In this document: positions 16,508 to 26,656 of the stretch, one piece after another
Layout: each line of letters starts with the position of its first letter
Numbering within the stretch: the first letter of the stretch is position 1
From: an uncultured Lachnospiraceae bacterium
GTDB taxonomy: Bacteria; Bacillota; Clostridia; Lachnospirales; Lachnospiraceae
Length of the DNA stretch: 55,110 nucleotides
Reading direction: 5' to 3'
NCBI GenBank assembly: GCA_910586615.1
Contig: CAJUJP010000028.1
Coordinates: forward strand, 2,857 to 57,966
Translations under genes and position numbers: made by a program
Notes under the pieces: model-generated
Database searches by the model: none
Told to the model about the DNA's origin: nothing
What the model saw: only the letters and a program-made list of their open reading frames with translations

Positions 16508-17386
16508 CTAAGAAACATACTCCCGGTATTTCTCCTTCAGCCCCTGAGTCAGCTTCTCAATCTCCTGATAGTAAGGTGCATCACTGCCCGCCGTACTGCT
16601 GCCTTCTTCCTTGAATACCTGTAGAGTAAAGAGCATACGGTTTTCGTCCGTCCCTTCAAACTGTCCATATGCCTGCTCCATCTTTCGCTCCACTCTCAAA
16701 GACGCGTCATGATATTCAGGATGATCTGCAATAAAAGTAATATATTCTTTCTCCTCATAGTGCATCCGGAGCGCCGCCAGATATAATTCCAGGCTCTCCT
16801 GATCCCTGTCCGTCTCATAAGCCTGCATAAACCATTCCGCCGCCTGAAGATACATGAACAGGCCGGCGCAGGCTGCTCCCATATTGTGCCGGATCCCCGC
16901 CAGCAGCTGTCTGTCCGTCTCCGGCACCTGCGCAAGCAGACTGTAATACTGTCTGAGCGCTTTCTGGTATTTCCGGTTCTGCAGCATATAGTCTGCCTTG
17001 GCTTTTTTACGTTCATATGGACTTAAGCCTTCATTATCCTTAATGATCCGCTCTGTCTGCTCCACAATTTCCGGCGGATACAGATTCACATATTCTAATA
17101 TCGTTCCCGCAAAAGCAACAATCGAACCATTCTGGTTCAGCAGAGCGTACAGGGTGTGTGCCAGCCGGTCCAGCCCGCACTGTTCGTCCAGCCACTGAAC
17201 CAGTTCTCTCCGCATCAGTTCCTGATCCAGAAGCTCAGCTTTTTCCACCAGAAGATAGCAGAGTTCTTCCACAGAATACAAGTTTACATAAAATTTTTCC
17301 ACAAAAAAAGGTTCTTCGGCATATCTGCCGGTTCCCAAGATAATCTGACTCATACGATCAGCCACATCCTTTGTCCTGTATATCAT
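16508..17386 (-). CDS. TPR-like helical-repeat protein of the same operon
   Basis: 292 residues, wholly alpha-helical, without signal or membrane segment. The middle part (KAKADYMLQNRKYQKALRQYYSLLAQV, then GAACAGLFMYLQAAEWFMQAYE) has the spacing of two to three tetratricopeptide repeats, typical of a protein-binding scaffold. It lies 36 bp downstream of the ATPase-like gene and 109 bp before the coiled-coil gene, all in one direction. Its likely job is to join the large repeat protein or the ATPase to the membrane component (inference). Confidence 0.7.
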   Translation of the reverse strand: MIYRTKDVADRMSQIILGTGRYAEEPFFVEKFYVNLYSVEELCYLLVEKAELLDQELMRRELVQWLDEQCGLDRLAHTLYALLNQNGSIVAFAGTILEYVNLYPPEIVEQTERIIKDNEGLSPYERKKAKADYMLQNRKYQKALRQYYSLLAQVPETDRQLLAGIRHNMGAACAGLFMYLQAAEWFMQAYETDRDQESLELYLAALRMHYEEKEYITFIADHPEYHDASLRVERKMEQAYGQFEGTDENRMLFTLQVFKEEGSSTAGSDAPYYQEIEKLTQGLKEKYREYVS

Positions 17387-17422
17387 TCCAGTCTGCCGGT
17401 TTGTAACAATCCCAAATTCCAG

Positions 17423-18736
17423 CTATACTACCGAAAAGGATTCTTCCCACACCTGTCCACTGCCTGGAAACAACTCCCCGAATCCCAGATCAGCCACCCT
17501 GATCTGCACCGTCTCCGGTCCGCTCATGGACATTTCCATACAATATCTGGTATAAGGTCCGCCGGTCCCGCTTCCGCCCGAAAGCGCAACTGTTCTGGTC
17601 TCTATATTTTTACCGGTCAGCGGCGTGACTACAAAAGACAACTCCCGCTCCCCGGCCAGCAGAAATTCACACTTCTTCTCCACCTCGTACCAGTTCTCAC
17701 CTGCATCCAGCAGCGCATAATAAGATTCGTTACCCTGCCGCAGCACATTCATTCCGATATTGGACTTTAACTTATCCCTTCCAAGAAAAACATGCCCTGC
17801 CCCGGCCTCGCTGGGTTCCAGTTTTTCCAGCAGACCGTAACATGCCCCTCTGCTGAACAGATTATTTCCGCGAAAAACTCTCCTGTTACGGCAGAGAAAT
17901 TGCATGGATTGCTCTCCCCAGTCTACCCGGAAACCGTCTCCCAGCAGATAAGCGGAAGATATGATCCTGCCGCTGCACATATCCCGCAGGATACCCAAAA
18001 AACGCTCATCCGCCATATGATACGCATCCTGCCGGATCGTTTCCTCCTCGTCTTCCTCAGGAATGACCAGCGTCTCATAAACCTGTTCCTCAATCAGCAC
18101 CACAACAGGCGTCGTGCGCTTGTTGCAGTCCATCCGGTAAATCTTAAGGCGCCTGCCATCATGTTCACAGGCCAGCACCTGATAGTTCCATAATTCCTGA
18201 GGCTGATGAAGCATAAAGGAATAGAAGCTCTCCGTATGGCTCTGGAAAAAGATCCGTGTCGTCTTGAGTCCAAGATTGGCCGATGCCTGTGCCAGAATCT
18301 CTACCATTCTATCATCCAGTTCATCCACTGTAAACATAATCCCGTCAATCTTCTCGACAGTGGCGATAAAGTTCATCAGCGTCATGCTCCGCTTGATAAA
18401 AAGGGTCAGCAGCGCCACCGGATCAAAATCTTCATCATCAAGACTGATCTGTTCGCCTTTTCTGGCAAGGGCAAGCAGGCCTTCCACCGGAAACATTTCT
18501 TCTTCTCCGGCATTCTTCACAGCATCCTTGCCATAAAACCATTGATTGACTCCTTTTCGTTTACATAACATTGTCGGAATATTATACTGCTTTGTTCCCA
18601 CCACAGTAGCAACTGTATCCACTTCCTCCTGCCCGTAGACGCAGTAACTGATCTGGGAATACTGTTCCCCCAGGTCATATCCCACCAGCACGCTTCCCTT
18701 ATGCAGTTTGCCGTCATCCTTTCGTTCCAAGAACAT
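17423..18736 (-). CDS. DUF5716-like actin/Hsp70-fold ATPase
   Basis: 437 residues from the ATG at 18736 (GAGGGG, 8-nt spacer). The N-terminus VLVGYDLGEQYSQISY is a phosphate-1 loop of the actin/Hsp70/FGGY fold; NIPTMLCKRKG and WFYGKDAVKNAG continue the Hsp70-like pattern, as do MFTVDELDD and LGLKTTRIFFQSHTESFYSF. The C-terminal quarter is beta-rich. I recall this as DUF5716, common in Lachnospiraceae and uncharacterised. It may be a chaperone or filament-forming ATPase working with the helical-repeat proteins on either side (inference). A 23-bp hairpin repeat sits 25 bp upstream of the start. Confidence 0.7.
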   Translation of the reverse strand: MFLERKDDGKLHKGSVLVGYDLGEQYSQISYCVYGQEEVDTVATVVGTKQYNIPTMLCKRKGVNQWFYGKDAVKNAGEEEMFPVEGLLALARKGEQISLDDEDFDPVALLTLFIKRSMTLMNFIATVEKIDGIMFTVDELDDRMVEILAQASANLGLKTTRIFFQSHTESFYSFMLHQPQELWNYQVLACEHDGRRLKIYRMDCNKRTTPVVVLIEEQVYETLVIPEEDEEETIRQDAYHMADERFLGILRDMCSGRIISSAYLLGDGFRVDWGEQSMQFLCRNRRVFRGNNLFSRGACYGLLEKLEPSEAGAGHVFLGRDKLKSNIGMNVLRQGNESYYALLDAGENWYEVEKKCEFLLAGERELSFVVTPLTGKNIETRTVALSGGSGTGGPYTRYCMEMSMSGPETVQIRVADLGFGELFPGSGQVWEESFSVV

Positions 18737-18760
18737 GCTGTTACCCCTCACATCGTAACG

Positions 18761-18783
18761 GTTCAGCCTTCGGCTTCACTGTC
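18761..18783 (-). repeat. 23-bp intercistronic hairpin repeat, copy 1
   Basis: Identical over 23 bp to 27306-27328. On the - strand CAGT-GA-AGCC-GAA-GGCT-GA-AC(T)G pairs with two tandem G·A steps. Both copies lie 25-26 bp before an ATG inside a leftward operon. Confidence 0.75.
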
Positions 18784-18811
18784 ACGCCTGATGCACATCA
18801 CAGCAATCCCG

Positions 18812-18845
18812 GCACCATCGCCGGATAACCCCGGCTGGTGTTTTT
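18812..18845 (+). terminator. Rightward intrinsic terminator inside a leftward operon
   Basis: On the + strand CACC-ATC-GCCGG, a 6-nt loop, CCGGC-T-GGTG, then TTTTT. It has no T-run on the - strand, so it would stop only transcripts antisense to the DUF5716-like gene. Its purpose is unclear. Confidence 0.5.
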
Positions 18846-18855
18846 CTCATGCTGT

Positions 18856-21800
18856 CTAGCGCATCCTGAATATTTTATCTACCATATAATCCTGTCTGTA
18901 ATATTCCCGCAACAGGCCGTCCACCGTATCATAGTCATGCAGTGTCCTTCCGGTCATGATGTCATTCAGTACCGTAAACCGGCTCTCAAAATTCTCCTGC
19001 CCGATATCACTCTTATTGATGGTCCCGCTTTTGGTCAGCTGCTCTCCGTTCTCCGACTCTTCGGTAATATAGAACTGCAGCCGCTCTCCGAAAAAGAGGA
19101 TAAATTCCTTAACACAGATTCCCCCGAACACATCCCGCATCTCTTCCTTGCAGTATTCGTTTCCGATGCTGCCTTCACCCTGGATCACATAATGTATAAC
19201 CGCCCTGCTTCCCGGTCTGGCCCGGTATTCCACCATCGTCTTATCCTGATATTCATCCATCTGGGGAATGTATCCCTGATATTCTTTATAAAGAGGCAGA
19301 ACGATCTGCTCGTCCGTCAACTGCTGCAGAAAATCACAGCAAACTTTTTTCACCTGCTCGTCCTGTTCCTGTTTGTTTTCTGCATAGTACCGCAAAAACG
19401 CGATTCTGCATACAGAATGCACCGGTACATCCGTCTGATACAGTTCCATTACGCTCCTGAATATGCAAGGCTCCATGATCTGTTCATTGACCATATAGTC
19501 ATAACAGCACTGTGACAAAAAAGCCGCCCTCAGCCTTTCATTTCCAATTCCTTTGCTGTACACGCGGAAGATCTCCATCTTATCTCCCACATATGCACCC
19601 GTATACAGCATCTGTATGATCAGCCTCTCACACAGCACATAGGTATCCATACCGAAGTCTGCCGCTGTTTTCCACACATCCCGCATATCCTTAAGGCTGC
19701 CCGAATAATATCTGATCAGATAATTTAATATATTTTCATCGTACTTGCCCTTACGCATCACATAGTGAAGCACCCCCGTCATAACCGGGTCTTCCTCCGT
19801 CTCATGCAGGCTGAGCAGACGGCTGCACAGCTTGACAAGGGTCTTGGCATCCACACCGTAAGGCCCATACTGCCGAATCCAGCCGAAAGCCTCCTCATAC
19901 ATACCCCGAATGGTCATATACCGGATGATCTCTTTGCGCTGTCGTCCGGATATATCTTCCGGGGAAAGTTCAAGCAGATAGTTGTCCAGTTCCCGCATCC
20001 GGTCCTTTTCATAATAGAAATCTACCAGCTTCATGCGGATTTCGCGTTTCACGGTCTCCGCGGTTTTATCTGATCCGGCCAGCCGCACATAGAGGTCAAC
20101 ATTATCATCCTGCACAGTGACAGAATTCTGATATTCAAAACATGCATAAATCCCGTATCCCGGATTTTCACGCACAAAAGGAGCAATCATCAATGCAAGC
20201 TTTGCCGGACTTAACAGCATTTCCGACACAAATCCGATACTGGTGGTATAACGGTTTCCCTCCCCGTCGCCCAACAGAATCCTGCAGTCCGAAGCATACA
20301 CCGGAACCTGTGCCCGTCCTGCAATCACAGGGTAGACAAACTCACCTTTCATGTAAGGATATACAAGAATCACTTCTTTGACCCGGTCGGAATCAACACT
20401 GATCTCCCTCATAAAAATCAGAGATGCCAGCTGCTGCGCACTCTCCTCGTCAATCATGGGCTGACTGACCATATTGCGATACAAATATGCCAGATCCTTA
20501 TTGATCCTTCCCCGCCGTATCTGTTCTGACACGAAACGCTCTATGGCCGCTGTATAGTTTACATAAATATCCGGCATTTCCTCCCTGTGCCGGTGTACAT
20601 AAGCGTAAAGATAGGCCGTAGTCTCATAATGCAAGTCACTCTGGTATGCAAAATACATCAGCACCATCTTCGGAAGCTGTCCTGCAAATTCCGGCGGTAC
20701 AGACATCATATAATATTCGTACAGTCTTGTGATTCTCAGATTCTGCTCCACTCCCCTGCGGTACCATTCAAAATATGCCGCCCCCTGCCGGCTTCCTTTG
20801 ATCAGGAGCGTACAGATCGCGTGAAGAATCTCATTCTGCGGCCATTTTTCATAGCACCCTTTCAGTATGCGCAAAACACTGTCAGAATAGTTTCTCTGCT
20901 TCTGTGCCAGATAGACGACCTGAAGGATGATTTCTTCCTTCATAAGATCATTTTTGACTGCATAACACAATACCTGCTGCTCAAACCCGTCCAGCTTCAG
21001 AAGCATTGCCGGATTGAGGCACAGCAGGTGCCATGCTTCAATATAAATGACCGGAGATGTACAGTGATACCGGAAAAGTTCCTCCAGCAGCTCCCATTTC
21101 CGGGACGAAAACTTGATATATTCTTCCGAAAGATACAATAACAGCCAGGCAATACGCCAGTTTCCCCGGTTACGCTCGTAAACATCCGCCACTTCCGCCG
21201 CAACGTCATCCACATAACTGTCATCCTGACTGTACAGCGTCGTGAGATACAGATAATAGCACCACAGTTCCGGGCACTCTTCCCGAACTGCCATCACCTG
21301 CTCCTCATGCTTTTCGATCAGCCATTTAGCCTCGTTATAGCGCTCCTCCGTCAGCAGGATCTGCGCCTGAAAAAGCTTCAAAGTAATATCCCTGTCGTCA
21401 AGCTCCGTCAAACGTCCCAGAAGTTTGTTGGTCTCTGTCATCCATGTCCTTGTGCTGATCTTCTTAAGACGGAAAGCCTGATAATATTCCATCAGTTCCA
21501 CCGTAAGCCGGCCCTTTTCCCTTTGGATTCCCAAAGCCTTCCTGCCGGTCACATGCACCACCACCGTAACCGGCACTCTGATCGTCCGGTTTTCCCTTTT
21601 CAAAAGGATACAGCCATAGTTATTTCCACCATGCAGTTTCTCATGGTCCACATAATAATATACTCTGTATATATTTCCGAGAAAAGAAGCGTCCGTCACA
21701 ACGTCTTCCTCCACTCTCAGAAACTCTCCTTCCGTTCCGACCTGCAGCCGTGTATATCCCCACCCGTTTCGATTGACCACAAGCGCATACCGCGTATTTT

Positions 21801-22428
21801 CCAGAGGATCCTCTATCTTCACCTCAGTCTCCTCCAGTATGTACTCCACCTCTTTCTTCTTGTTGATCTCAATCAGAAATTCCTCCACGTTATGCTCGTT
21901 GCCCCGAACAGCGCTTAATCCCTGATAAGCTGCATAGTGATGTCTGTCATTGCCGGTAAACACCCCGCAAAAAGCATCGGAATAAAACAGTTTCACTGCT
22001 TCCTCCCAGTTGCTTTTTGCCAGATTGGTGAAGTGAAACAGATTCTTGATATTGCCCATACTGGAAACAATCGTCTCCGGCAGAATCGTCACCGAAAAAG
22101 GAAGGTAGTACTCACCCTGATTGGAAATGATATTGAAAGCGCCTCTGACCTCCTCGCCCGCCTCCATTCCATGGGCATCGAACCGGTAGTGGATCTCATC
22201 CTGGCTGCCGCCAAACCCGTTCGTAATACACTCCATGCGGAGATCGGAAGAGACCACATATCCTTCCGTCATACGGCCTTCCGGCCCGTAAACCGTGAAA
22301 AAATCCTCCACGGTTTCATCGGCATGAAGTGACAGTTCGATCCGCGGACAGGAAAAATCCAAAGATCCGCTGTCAAAATTAAATTTTCCGTTTAAGATCT
22401 CTTCTATTACCTGTCTCACGTCGTACAT
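18856..22428 (-). CDS. DUF5717-like very large helical-repeat protein
   Basis: 1190 residues from the ATG at 22428 (AAGGG site). The N-terminal 330 residues are beta-rich (FNIISNQGEYYLPFSVTILPE, RVPVTVVVHVTG), like Ig-type domains. About 340-900 are repeated helical pairs of TPR/SEL type (LFQAQILLTEERYNEAKWLIEKHEEQV). The last 250 residues mix helices and strands (EFILFFGERLQFYITEE). There is no signal peptide or membrane segment, so it is cytosolic. I recall it as DUF5717, seen with DUF5716 in Lachnospiraceae; the function is unknown. It is the first gene of the four-gene operon and by size its likely scaffold (inference). Confidence 0.7.
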   Translation of the reverse strand: MYDVRQVIEEILNGKFNFDSGSLDFSCPRIELSLHADETVEDFFTVYGPEGRMTEGYVVSSDLRMECITNGFGGSQDEIHYRFDAHGMEAGEEVRGAFNIISNQGEYYLPFSVTILPETIVSSMGNIKNLFHFTNLAKSNWEEAVKLFYSDAFCGVFTGNDRHHYAAYQGLSAVRGNEHNVEEFLIEINKKKEVEYILEETEVKIEDPLENTRYALVVNRNGWGYTRLQVGTEGEFLRVEEDVVTDASFLGNIYRVYYYVDHEKLHGGNNYGCILLKRENRTIRVPVTVVVHVTGRKALGIQREKGRLTVELMEYYQAFRLKKISTRTWMTETNKLLGRLTELDDRDITLKLFQAQILLTEERYNEAKWLIEKHEEQVMAVREECPELWCYYLYLTTLYSQDDSYVDDVAAEVADVYERNRGNWRIAWLLLYLSEEYIKFSSRKWELLEELFRYHCTSPVIYIEAWHLLCLNPAMLLKLDGFEQQVLCYAVKNDLMKEEIILQVVYLAQKQRNYSDSVLRILKGCYEKWPQNEILHAICTLLIKGSRQGAAYFEWYRRGVEQNLRITRLYEYYMMSVPPEFAGQLPKMVLMYFAYQSDLHYETTAYLYAYVHRHREEMPDIYVNYTAAIERFVSEQIRRGRINKDLAYLYRNMVSQPMIDEESAQQLASLIFMREISVDSDRVKEVILVYPYMKGEFVYPVIAGRAQVPVYASDCRILLGDGEGNRYTTSIGFVSEMLLSPAKLALMIAPFVRENPGYGIYACFEYQNSVTVQDDNVDLYVRLAGSDKTAETVKREIRMKLVDFYYEKDRMRELDNYLLELSPEDISGRQRKEIIRYMTIRGMYEEAFGWIRQYGPYGVDAKTLVKLCSRLLSLHETEEDPVMTGVLHYVMRKGKYDENILNYLIRYYSGSLKDMRDVWKTAADFGMDTYVLCERLIIQMLYTGAYVGDKMEIFRVYSKGIGNERLRAAFLSQCCYDYMVNEQIMEPCIFRSVMELYQTDVPVHSVCRIAFLRYYAENKQEQDEQVKKVCCDFLQQLTDEQIVLPLYKEYQGYIPQMDEYQDKTMVEYRARPGSRAVIHYVIQGEGSIGNEYCKEEMRDVFGGICVKEFILFFGERLQFYITEESENGEQLTKSGTINKSDIGQENFESRFTVLNDIMTGRTLHDYDTVDGLLREYYRQDYMVDKIFRMR

Positions 22429-22582
22429 CTGCCCTTCTACATAGTTATTAAAATTATACCATTTCCATAGCAGACCGTGCAACCTCAAATATGGGGCGGC
22501 GGTACGCATCCCGGTACGGCCGGTATGCACCGGACAGGCGCATTCCGCGCCATCCTGCATATCATATCAGGAAGAGAATTTC

Positions 22583-23860
22583 ATGAGGTTTTTTATGGAA
22601 GAGCCTATCTTAAGAAGTGCCCAGTCCGAAGGTACGGCCCGCGGCAGCCTGCAGATCAATGTTACTGCCAACGTCGGACTGATCCCCATTCAGAACGCTG
22701 ACATAACCATTTCATACACCGGGGAACCGAACAGCACATTGGAGACACTGACCACCGATTCCTCCGGCCAGACAGACACCATATCTTTAAATGCGCCGCC
22801 TTTGGAATACAGCCTCACCCCCAACTCACCCATGCCTTACGCGGAATATACACTGAACATCACCGCTCCGGGATATGAACCTGTAACCGTATCCGGCGTG
22901 GAAGTGCTGCCTGACGTGACAGCCGTACAAAATATTGAAATGATCCCCACAGAAGTAGCCCAGGAGCCTGAAGAAACCATCGTAATCCCCGACCACACGC
23001 TTTACGGCGATTATCCGCCCAAGATCCCGGAGGACGAGATCAAGCCCATGGACGAATCCGGTGAGATCGTTTTAAGCCGCGTGGTTATCCCTGAATATGT
23101 GATCGTCCATGACGGCGTGCCCTCCGACTCAACTGCGGGCAATTATTATGTCAGATACCGGGATTACATCAAAAATGTGGTTTCTTCGGAAATCTATGCC
23201 ACCTGGCCGGAGAGCGCCATCTACGCCAACACGCTGGCTATTATGTCTTTTACCCTGAACAGGGTTTATACGGAATGGTATCGGAATAAGGGATATAATT
23301 TTACCATCACTTCCTCCACCGCCTATGACCAGAAATGGATCCGGGGCAGAAATATCTACTCCAACGTAGACAGACTGGTGGACTCCATCTTCGCCAACTA
23401 TCTCTCCCGGCCCGGCGTGCGCCAGCCCATTTTCACCTCCTACTGTGACGGAAAGAACGTGACCTGTAACGGCTTGAGCCAGTGGGGCTCCAAGTATCTG
23501 GGCGACGAAGGCTACACCCCCATCGAAATTATCCGCTACTACTACGGCAGCGACATGTATATCAACACTGCTGTAGCCGTATCCGGCGTTCCCTCTTCCT
23601 GGCCCGGATATAACTTAAGCACAGGCGCTTCCGGCGGAAAAGTATTGCAGATCCAGCAGCAGCTCAACCGCATTGCCCAGAACTATCCGGCCCTTCCGCA
23701 AATCACTGCGGACGGTATTTATGGAACCAATACCGCCAACGCAGTACGCACATTCCAGCGGATCTTCAATCTGCCGCAAACCGGTATTGTAGATTATCCT
23801 ACCTGGTATAAGATATCAGAAATCTATGTAGGCGTGAGCAGGATCTCAGAGCCGGGCTGA
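22583..23860 (+). CDS. SpoIID-like protein with one peptidoglycan-binding domain
   Basis: 425 residues, a paralogue of the gene at the left edge. It has an N-terminal beta-sandwich (ADITISYTGEPNSTLETL), a linker rich in Pro and Glu, a SpoIID-like region (SSEIYATWPESAIYANTLA, SYCDGKNVTCNGLSQWGSK) and one C-terminal PG_binding_1 domain (VLQIQQQLNRIAQNYPALP, DGIYGTNTANAVRTFQ). Unlike its paralogue it lacks a second binding domain and LysM repeats. There is again no signal peptide, so a spore-related or mother-cell site is possible. An AGGAAGAG site precedes the ATG; an in-frame ATG at 22595 is an alternative. It is transcribed alone, divergent from the DUF5717-like operon. Confidence 0.85.
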   Translation: MRFFMEEPILRSAQSEGTARGSLQINVTANVGLIPIQNADITISYTGEPNSTLETLTTDSSGQTDTISLNAPPLEYSLTPNSPMPYAEYTLNITAPGYEPVTVSGVEVLPDVTAVQNIEMIPTEVAQEPEETIVIPDHTLYGDYPPKIPEDEIKPMDESGEIVLSRVVIPEYVIVHDGVPSDSTAGNYYVRYRDYIKNVVSSEIYATWPESAIYANTLAIMSFTLNRVYTEWYRNKGYNFTITSSTAYDQKWIRGRNIYSNVDRLVDSIFANYLSRPGVRQPIFTSYCDGKNVTCNGLSQWGSKYLGDEGYTPIEIIRYYYGSDMYINTAVAVSGVPSSWPGYNLSTGASGGKVLQIQQQLNRIAQNYPALPQITADGIYGTNTANAVRTFQRIFNLPQTGIVDYPTWYKISEIYVGVSRISEPG

Positions 23861-23894
23861 ACCTGCTCTGCATGGAAAGATATATCCTGTCAGA

Positions 23895-23933
23895 AGAGCC
23901 AGGGTCAGACACTCCTGCCCCCGGCTCTTCCTG
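23895..23933 (+). terminator. Terminator of the SpoIID-like gene
   Basis: GAAGAGCC and GGCTCTTC, with inner GGG and CCC, form a strong stem 35 bp after the stop. The following sequence is only moderately T-rich. It may serve both convergent genes. Confidence 0.6.
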
Positions 23934-23958
23934 ATCAGATATCCAGATGTTTTCCTGA

Positions 23959-26583
23959 TTATTTCTTCCATCTCATAAAATGCAGTAACAGAAAAGTTAC
24001 CATCGCTGTAATCATGACGGCAAGTATGACTGCAATGATGACAAACATGTTTGTCATACCGCTTCCCGCACCGTCCTTTTCAGCATCCCCCTCTTCTGTT
24101 CCCTTCGGCTGCCAGTCAATATAGGCAATGGCATAAGGAGAGAATCTGTCGGTAGAAAAGGTGATCGTATCCGGATCGTCATCCTCATCCATCAGTTCCG
24201 CATAATCCAGACTCCCGTCCTCGTTGGTGTGCAGCCTTAAAATATAGAATTTCCGGTTTTTTGCCCGTAAATCCTCCGGCACATTGATCACTACCCTCAA
24301 TTTCTCCGGAAGTTCAGAGATCATCTGCGTTTCACTATGCCTGGAAGCCATGAGTACCATGTCAAAATACTGCCCGATGTTCATGGCCGGAACCATTTTT
24401 TCTGCAAATGCTTTTATCGTCGTCCGCGATACTTCTTTATCAGCATTGTTTATGTACAAGTTCACCAGCACAGGACTGTTCCCCTGAAGCATCTCTATTT
24501 TTTCTTCCCTGGTTAAAATATGGGCCATGACCCTGTCAAAATTCGTGACACTGGAATTTTCGTAAAAGCTGTTGTAAGAAGTCTCCTGCATCTGATCCGC
24601 AAAATCGTTATGGATCGTCACCTGCAGATCGCCGGTCTCAAGTGCCCCTGTCATCAATTCCATGTCATCATCCGCATCAATCAGCCTCTCTGCCTCCTCT
24701 ACGGATATATTTAAATATTGCAGTGTGCCGGTCAGCCGTCCCGTTTCCTCTGTCTGCAGTTGTCCCTCCGTGTCTTCCTGCTTTCCTTCCGCATTGTCTG
24801 CCGGATCTGTGCCGGATGAACCGGTTCCGCTTCCGCCTGCTGTCCCGGAGGATGCCGTACCGCTGTCGGGCAGTGCAGGTATCGCCCTGAAATTCACGGA
24901 AACAGTATGTTCCGCCTTTACATCGGTAAATCTATAGGAAGAGACCGCGCCCACGGATTTTCCGTCCACATATACATCATCAATGTAATAACCGCTTGCA
25001 GGTACAATGGTATAAAGTATTCCCGACCCCTCCGGGACAACACTTTTTCCTCCCGGTATGATGGTCCCGTCAGGAGACGATACCGATGCATGGAGTGTAT
25101 ATGTTCTGTTCTGCTCCTTTTCAAAAAGCGCCACAAGATACCGGTCTCTTAAAAGGTTCTCTACAAAATACTCTGACTTCGTACTGACGATACTGCCGTT
25201 CTCTGTCCATCCGGCAAACCTGCATCCCTGTGCAGGATGAGCCGTTACTTTGACACTGCTCCCCCTGTCATAGATTCCCTGACCGGATACGCCTCCCATA
25301 TCCGCCGGTGAACAGGCCAGAGAAAGTTTGCATTTGCTCTGGGAAAACATGGCGGTAAAGCTTCTTGCCTCCGTGATATTGTTGATCTGTACTTTACTGT
25401 CTGTACTTATGATCACCCCGTTCTCTGCCCAGCCGTCAAACCGGTAGCCTTCCTTCGCCACGGCTTCCAGCGTTATGCTTTCTCCATACCCGACGGTTCT
25501 GCTTTCCGTTACCGTACCGGCATTGCTGTTATTGAGCGTTATATTGATCCGGCAGCTTACCGGCCTGAAATTTGCCGTATAAATTCTGTCACTGCGTATG
25601 TTTTCCACAACATACTGTGAATTTGCAGAAATTTTATTGTTGTCTGATGTCCAGCCGTCAAAAACAAATCCGTTGTTGGGTGCCGCGGAAATAACGGTGT
25701 GTCCTCCCTCTTCCACGATACCGCTCCCGTATACAGAGCCCCCGTGATCCGGAGAGGCTTTTACCTGTATAAAATAGACAGACTTCTGCAAAGACACCAG
25801 CGCTGTTGCACTGAAATTGCCGTCCTGCACGGAAACCGCCTTCACGATCAGGCTCAAAGCTGTTTCATCCGCCCCTATGGTCAGGATTCCACTGCCGTCG
25901 ATCATTGTATCACGGCTTTTCTGCCCGGAAACGCTCCACATAACTTCCCGGCTGTAATCGTTCTCACCGGATACAGAAGCCGTAAAGGCACAGGATGAAT
26001 TTTTTGCGGCAACCGTTGTGCCGGGTGAAATACTGACCGATGTAACCACCGGTGCCGCCGGCGCAGGTTTTACAATATCCAGAGAGATATTTACCTGGAC
26101 TCCGTTCACAAAATATATGTCCTCCCTGTCGCCAAACAAAAGAAAGGCGCTGTAAGCTCCCGGTTCCAGAGATGTGTCTGCCTCCACGGTAAAAGTACAG
26201 GATTCGCCCGGCCCTAAAATGTCGACATCAGGGGCATCCACAACAATACAATCATGATAATCCGCCTCATGCCACAAAAGCCGGACATCCTCCTCCCCCG
26301 TGTTGGTAAGCACAATATCCTGCCCCGGCACAAGACTGTTTTGTTCCGATGAACCGAAACTGATCTGCTCTCTGTCCGCTGTCAAAGCATATCTTTCCTC
26401 TACACGCCCGGAGCCGTCAGAGCATATACTCCCTGTGGCGCCGGCACTGCCGGATGCAACGCCTGCTTCAACCGGGTATGCCACTGAACCGGTCTCTGCG
26501 GCATAACAGGGAAATATATTGAAAAGAAACATCTGTATCGCCCATAAAAGCACTGCCGCACAGTACACTTTCTTCTTTTTCAA
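23959..26583 (-). CDS. Large surface protein with repeat domains and a C-terminal anchor
   Basis: 874 residues from a TTG at 26583 with AGGAG at 6 nt. Signal peptide (KVYCAAVLLWAIQMFLFNIFP), one or two Ig-like domains (to about 270), then four bacterial repeats of the InlB/Flg_new type, each with GFxFDGWT or YRFDGWAENG, a beta-hairpin and FTAMF. A Gly/Ser/Thr linker follows, then a second folded region, and a C-terminal membrane helix (FVIIAVILAVMITAMVTFLLL) with a basic tail instead of LPxTG. Anchored to the outside of the membrane, it may bind wall or host ligands. It is the last gene of the sigma/anti-sigma operon, so it may belong to an envelope-stress regulon (inference). Confidence 0.8.
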   Translation of the reverse strand: MKKKKVYCAAVLLWAIQMFLFNIFPCYAAETGSVAYPVEAGVASGSAGATGSICSDGSGRVEERYALTADREQISFGSSEQNSLVPGQDIVLTNTGEEDVRLLWHEADYHDCIVVDAPDVDILGPGESCTFTVEADTSLEPGAYSAFLLFGDREDIYFVNGVQVNISLDIVKPAPAAPVVTSVSISPGTTVAAKNSSCAFTASVSGENDYSREVMWSVSGQKSRDTMIDGSGILTIGADETALSLIVKAVSVQDGNFSATALVSLQKSVYFIQVKASPDHGGSVYGSGIVEEGGHTVISAAPNNGFVFDGWTSDNNKISANSQYVVENIRSDRIYTANFRPVSCRINITLNNSNAGTVTESRTVGYGESITLEAVAKEGYRFDGWAENGVIISTDSKVQINNITEARSFTAMFSQSKCKLSLACSPADMGGVSGQGIYDRGSSVKVTAHPAQGCRFAGWTENGSIVSTKSEYFVENLLRDRYLVALFEKEQNRTYTLHASVSSPDGTIIPGGKSVVPEGSGILYTIVPASGYYIDDVYVDGKSVGAVSSYRFTDVKAEHTVSVNFRAIPALPDSGTASSGTAGGSGTGSSGTDPADNAEGKQEDTEGQLQTEETGRLTGTLQYLNISVEEAERLIDADDDMELMTGALETGDLQVTIHNDFADQMQETSYNSFYENSSVTNFDRVMAHILTREEKIEMLQGNSPVLVNLYINNADKEVSRTTIKAFAEKMVPAMNIGQYFDMVLMASRHSETQMISELPEKLRVVINVPEDLRAKNRKFYILRLHTNEDGSLDYAELMDEDDDPDTITFSTDRFSPYAIAYIDWQPKGTEEGDAEKDGAGSGMTNMFVIIAVILAVMITAMVTFLLLHFMRWKK

Positions 26584-26656
26584 TCTTTACTCCTTTCCCG
26601 GTCAGTCAGCCGCATTTCACCGTTCGCCAGTCAAAACTCTCCCATTATGTAATAGT

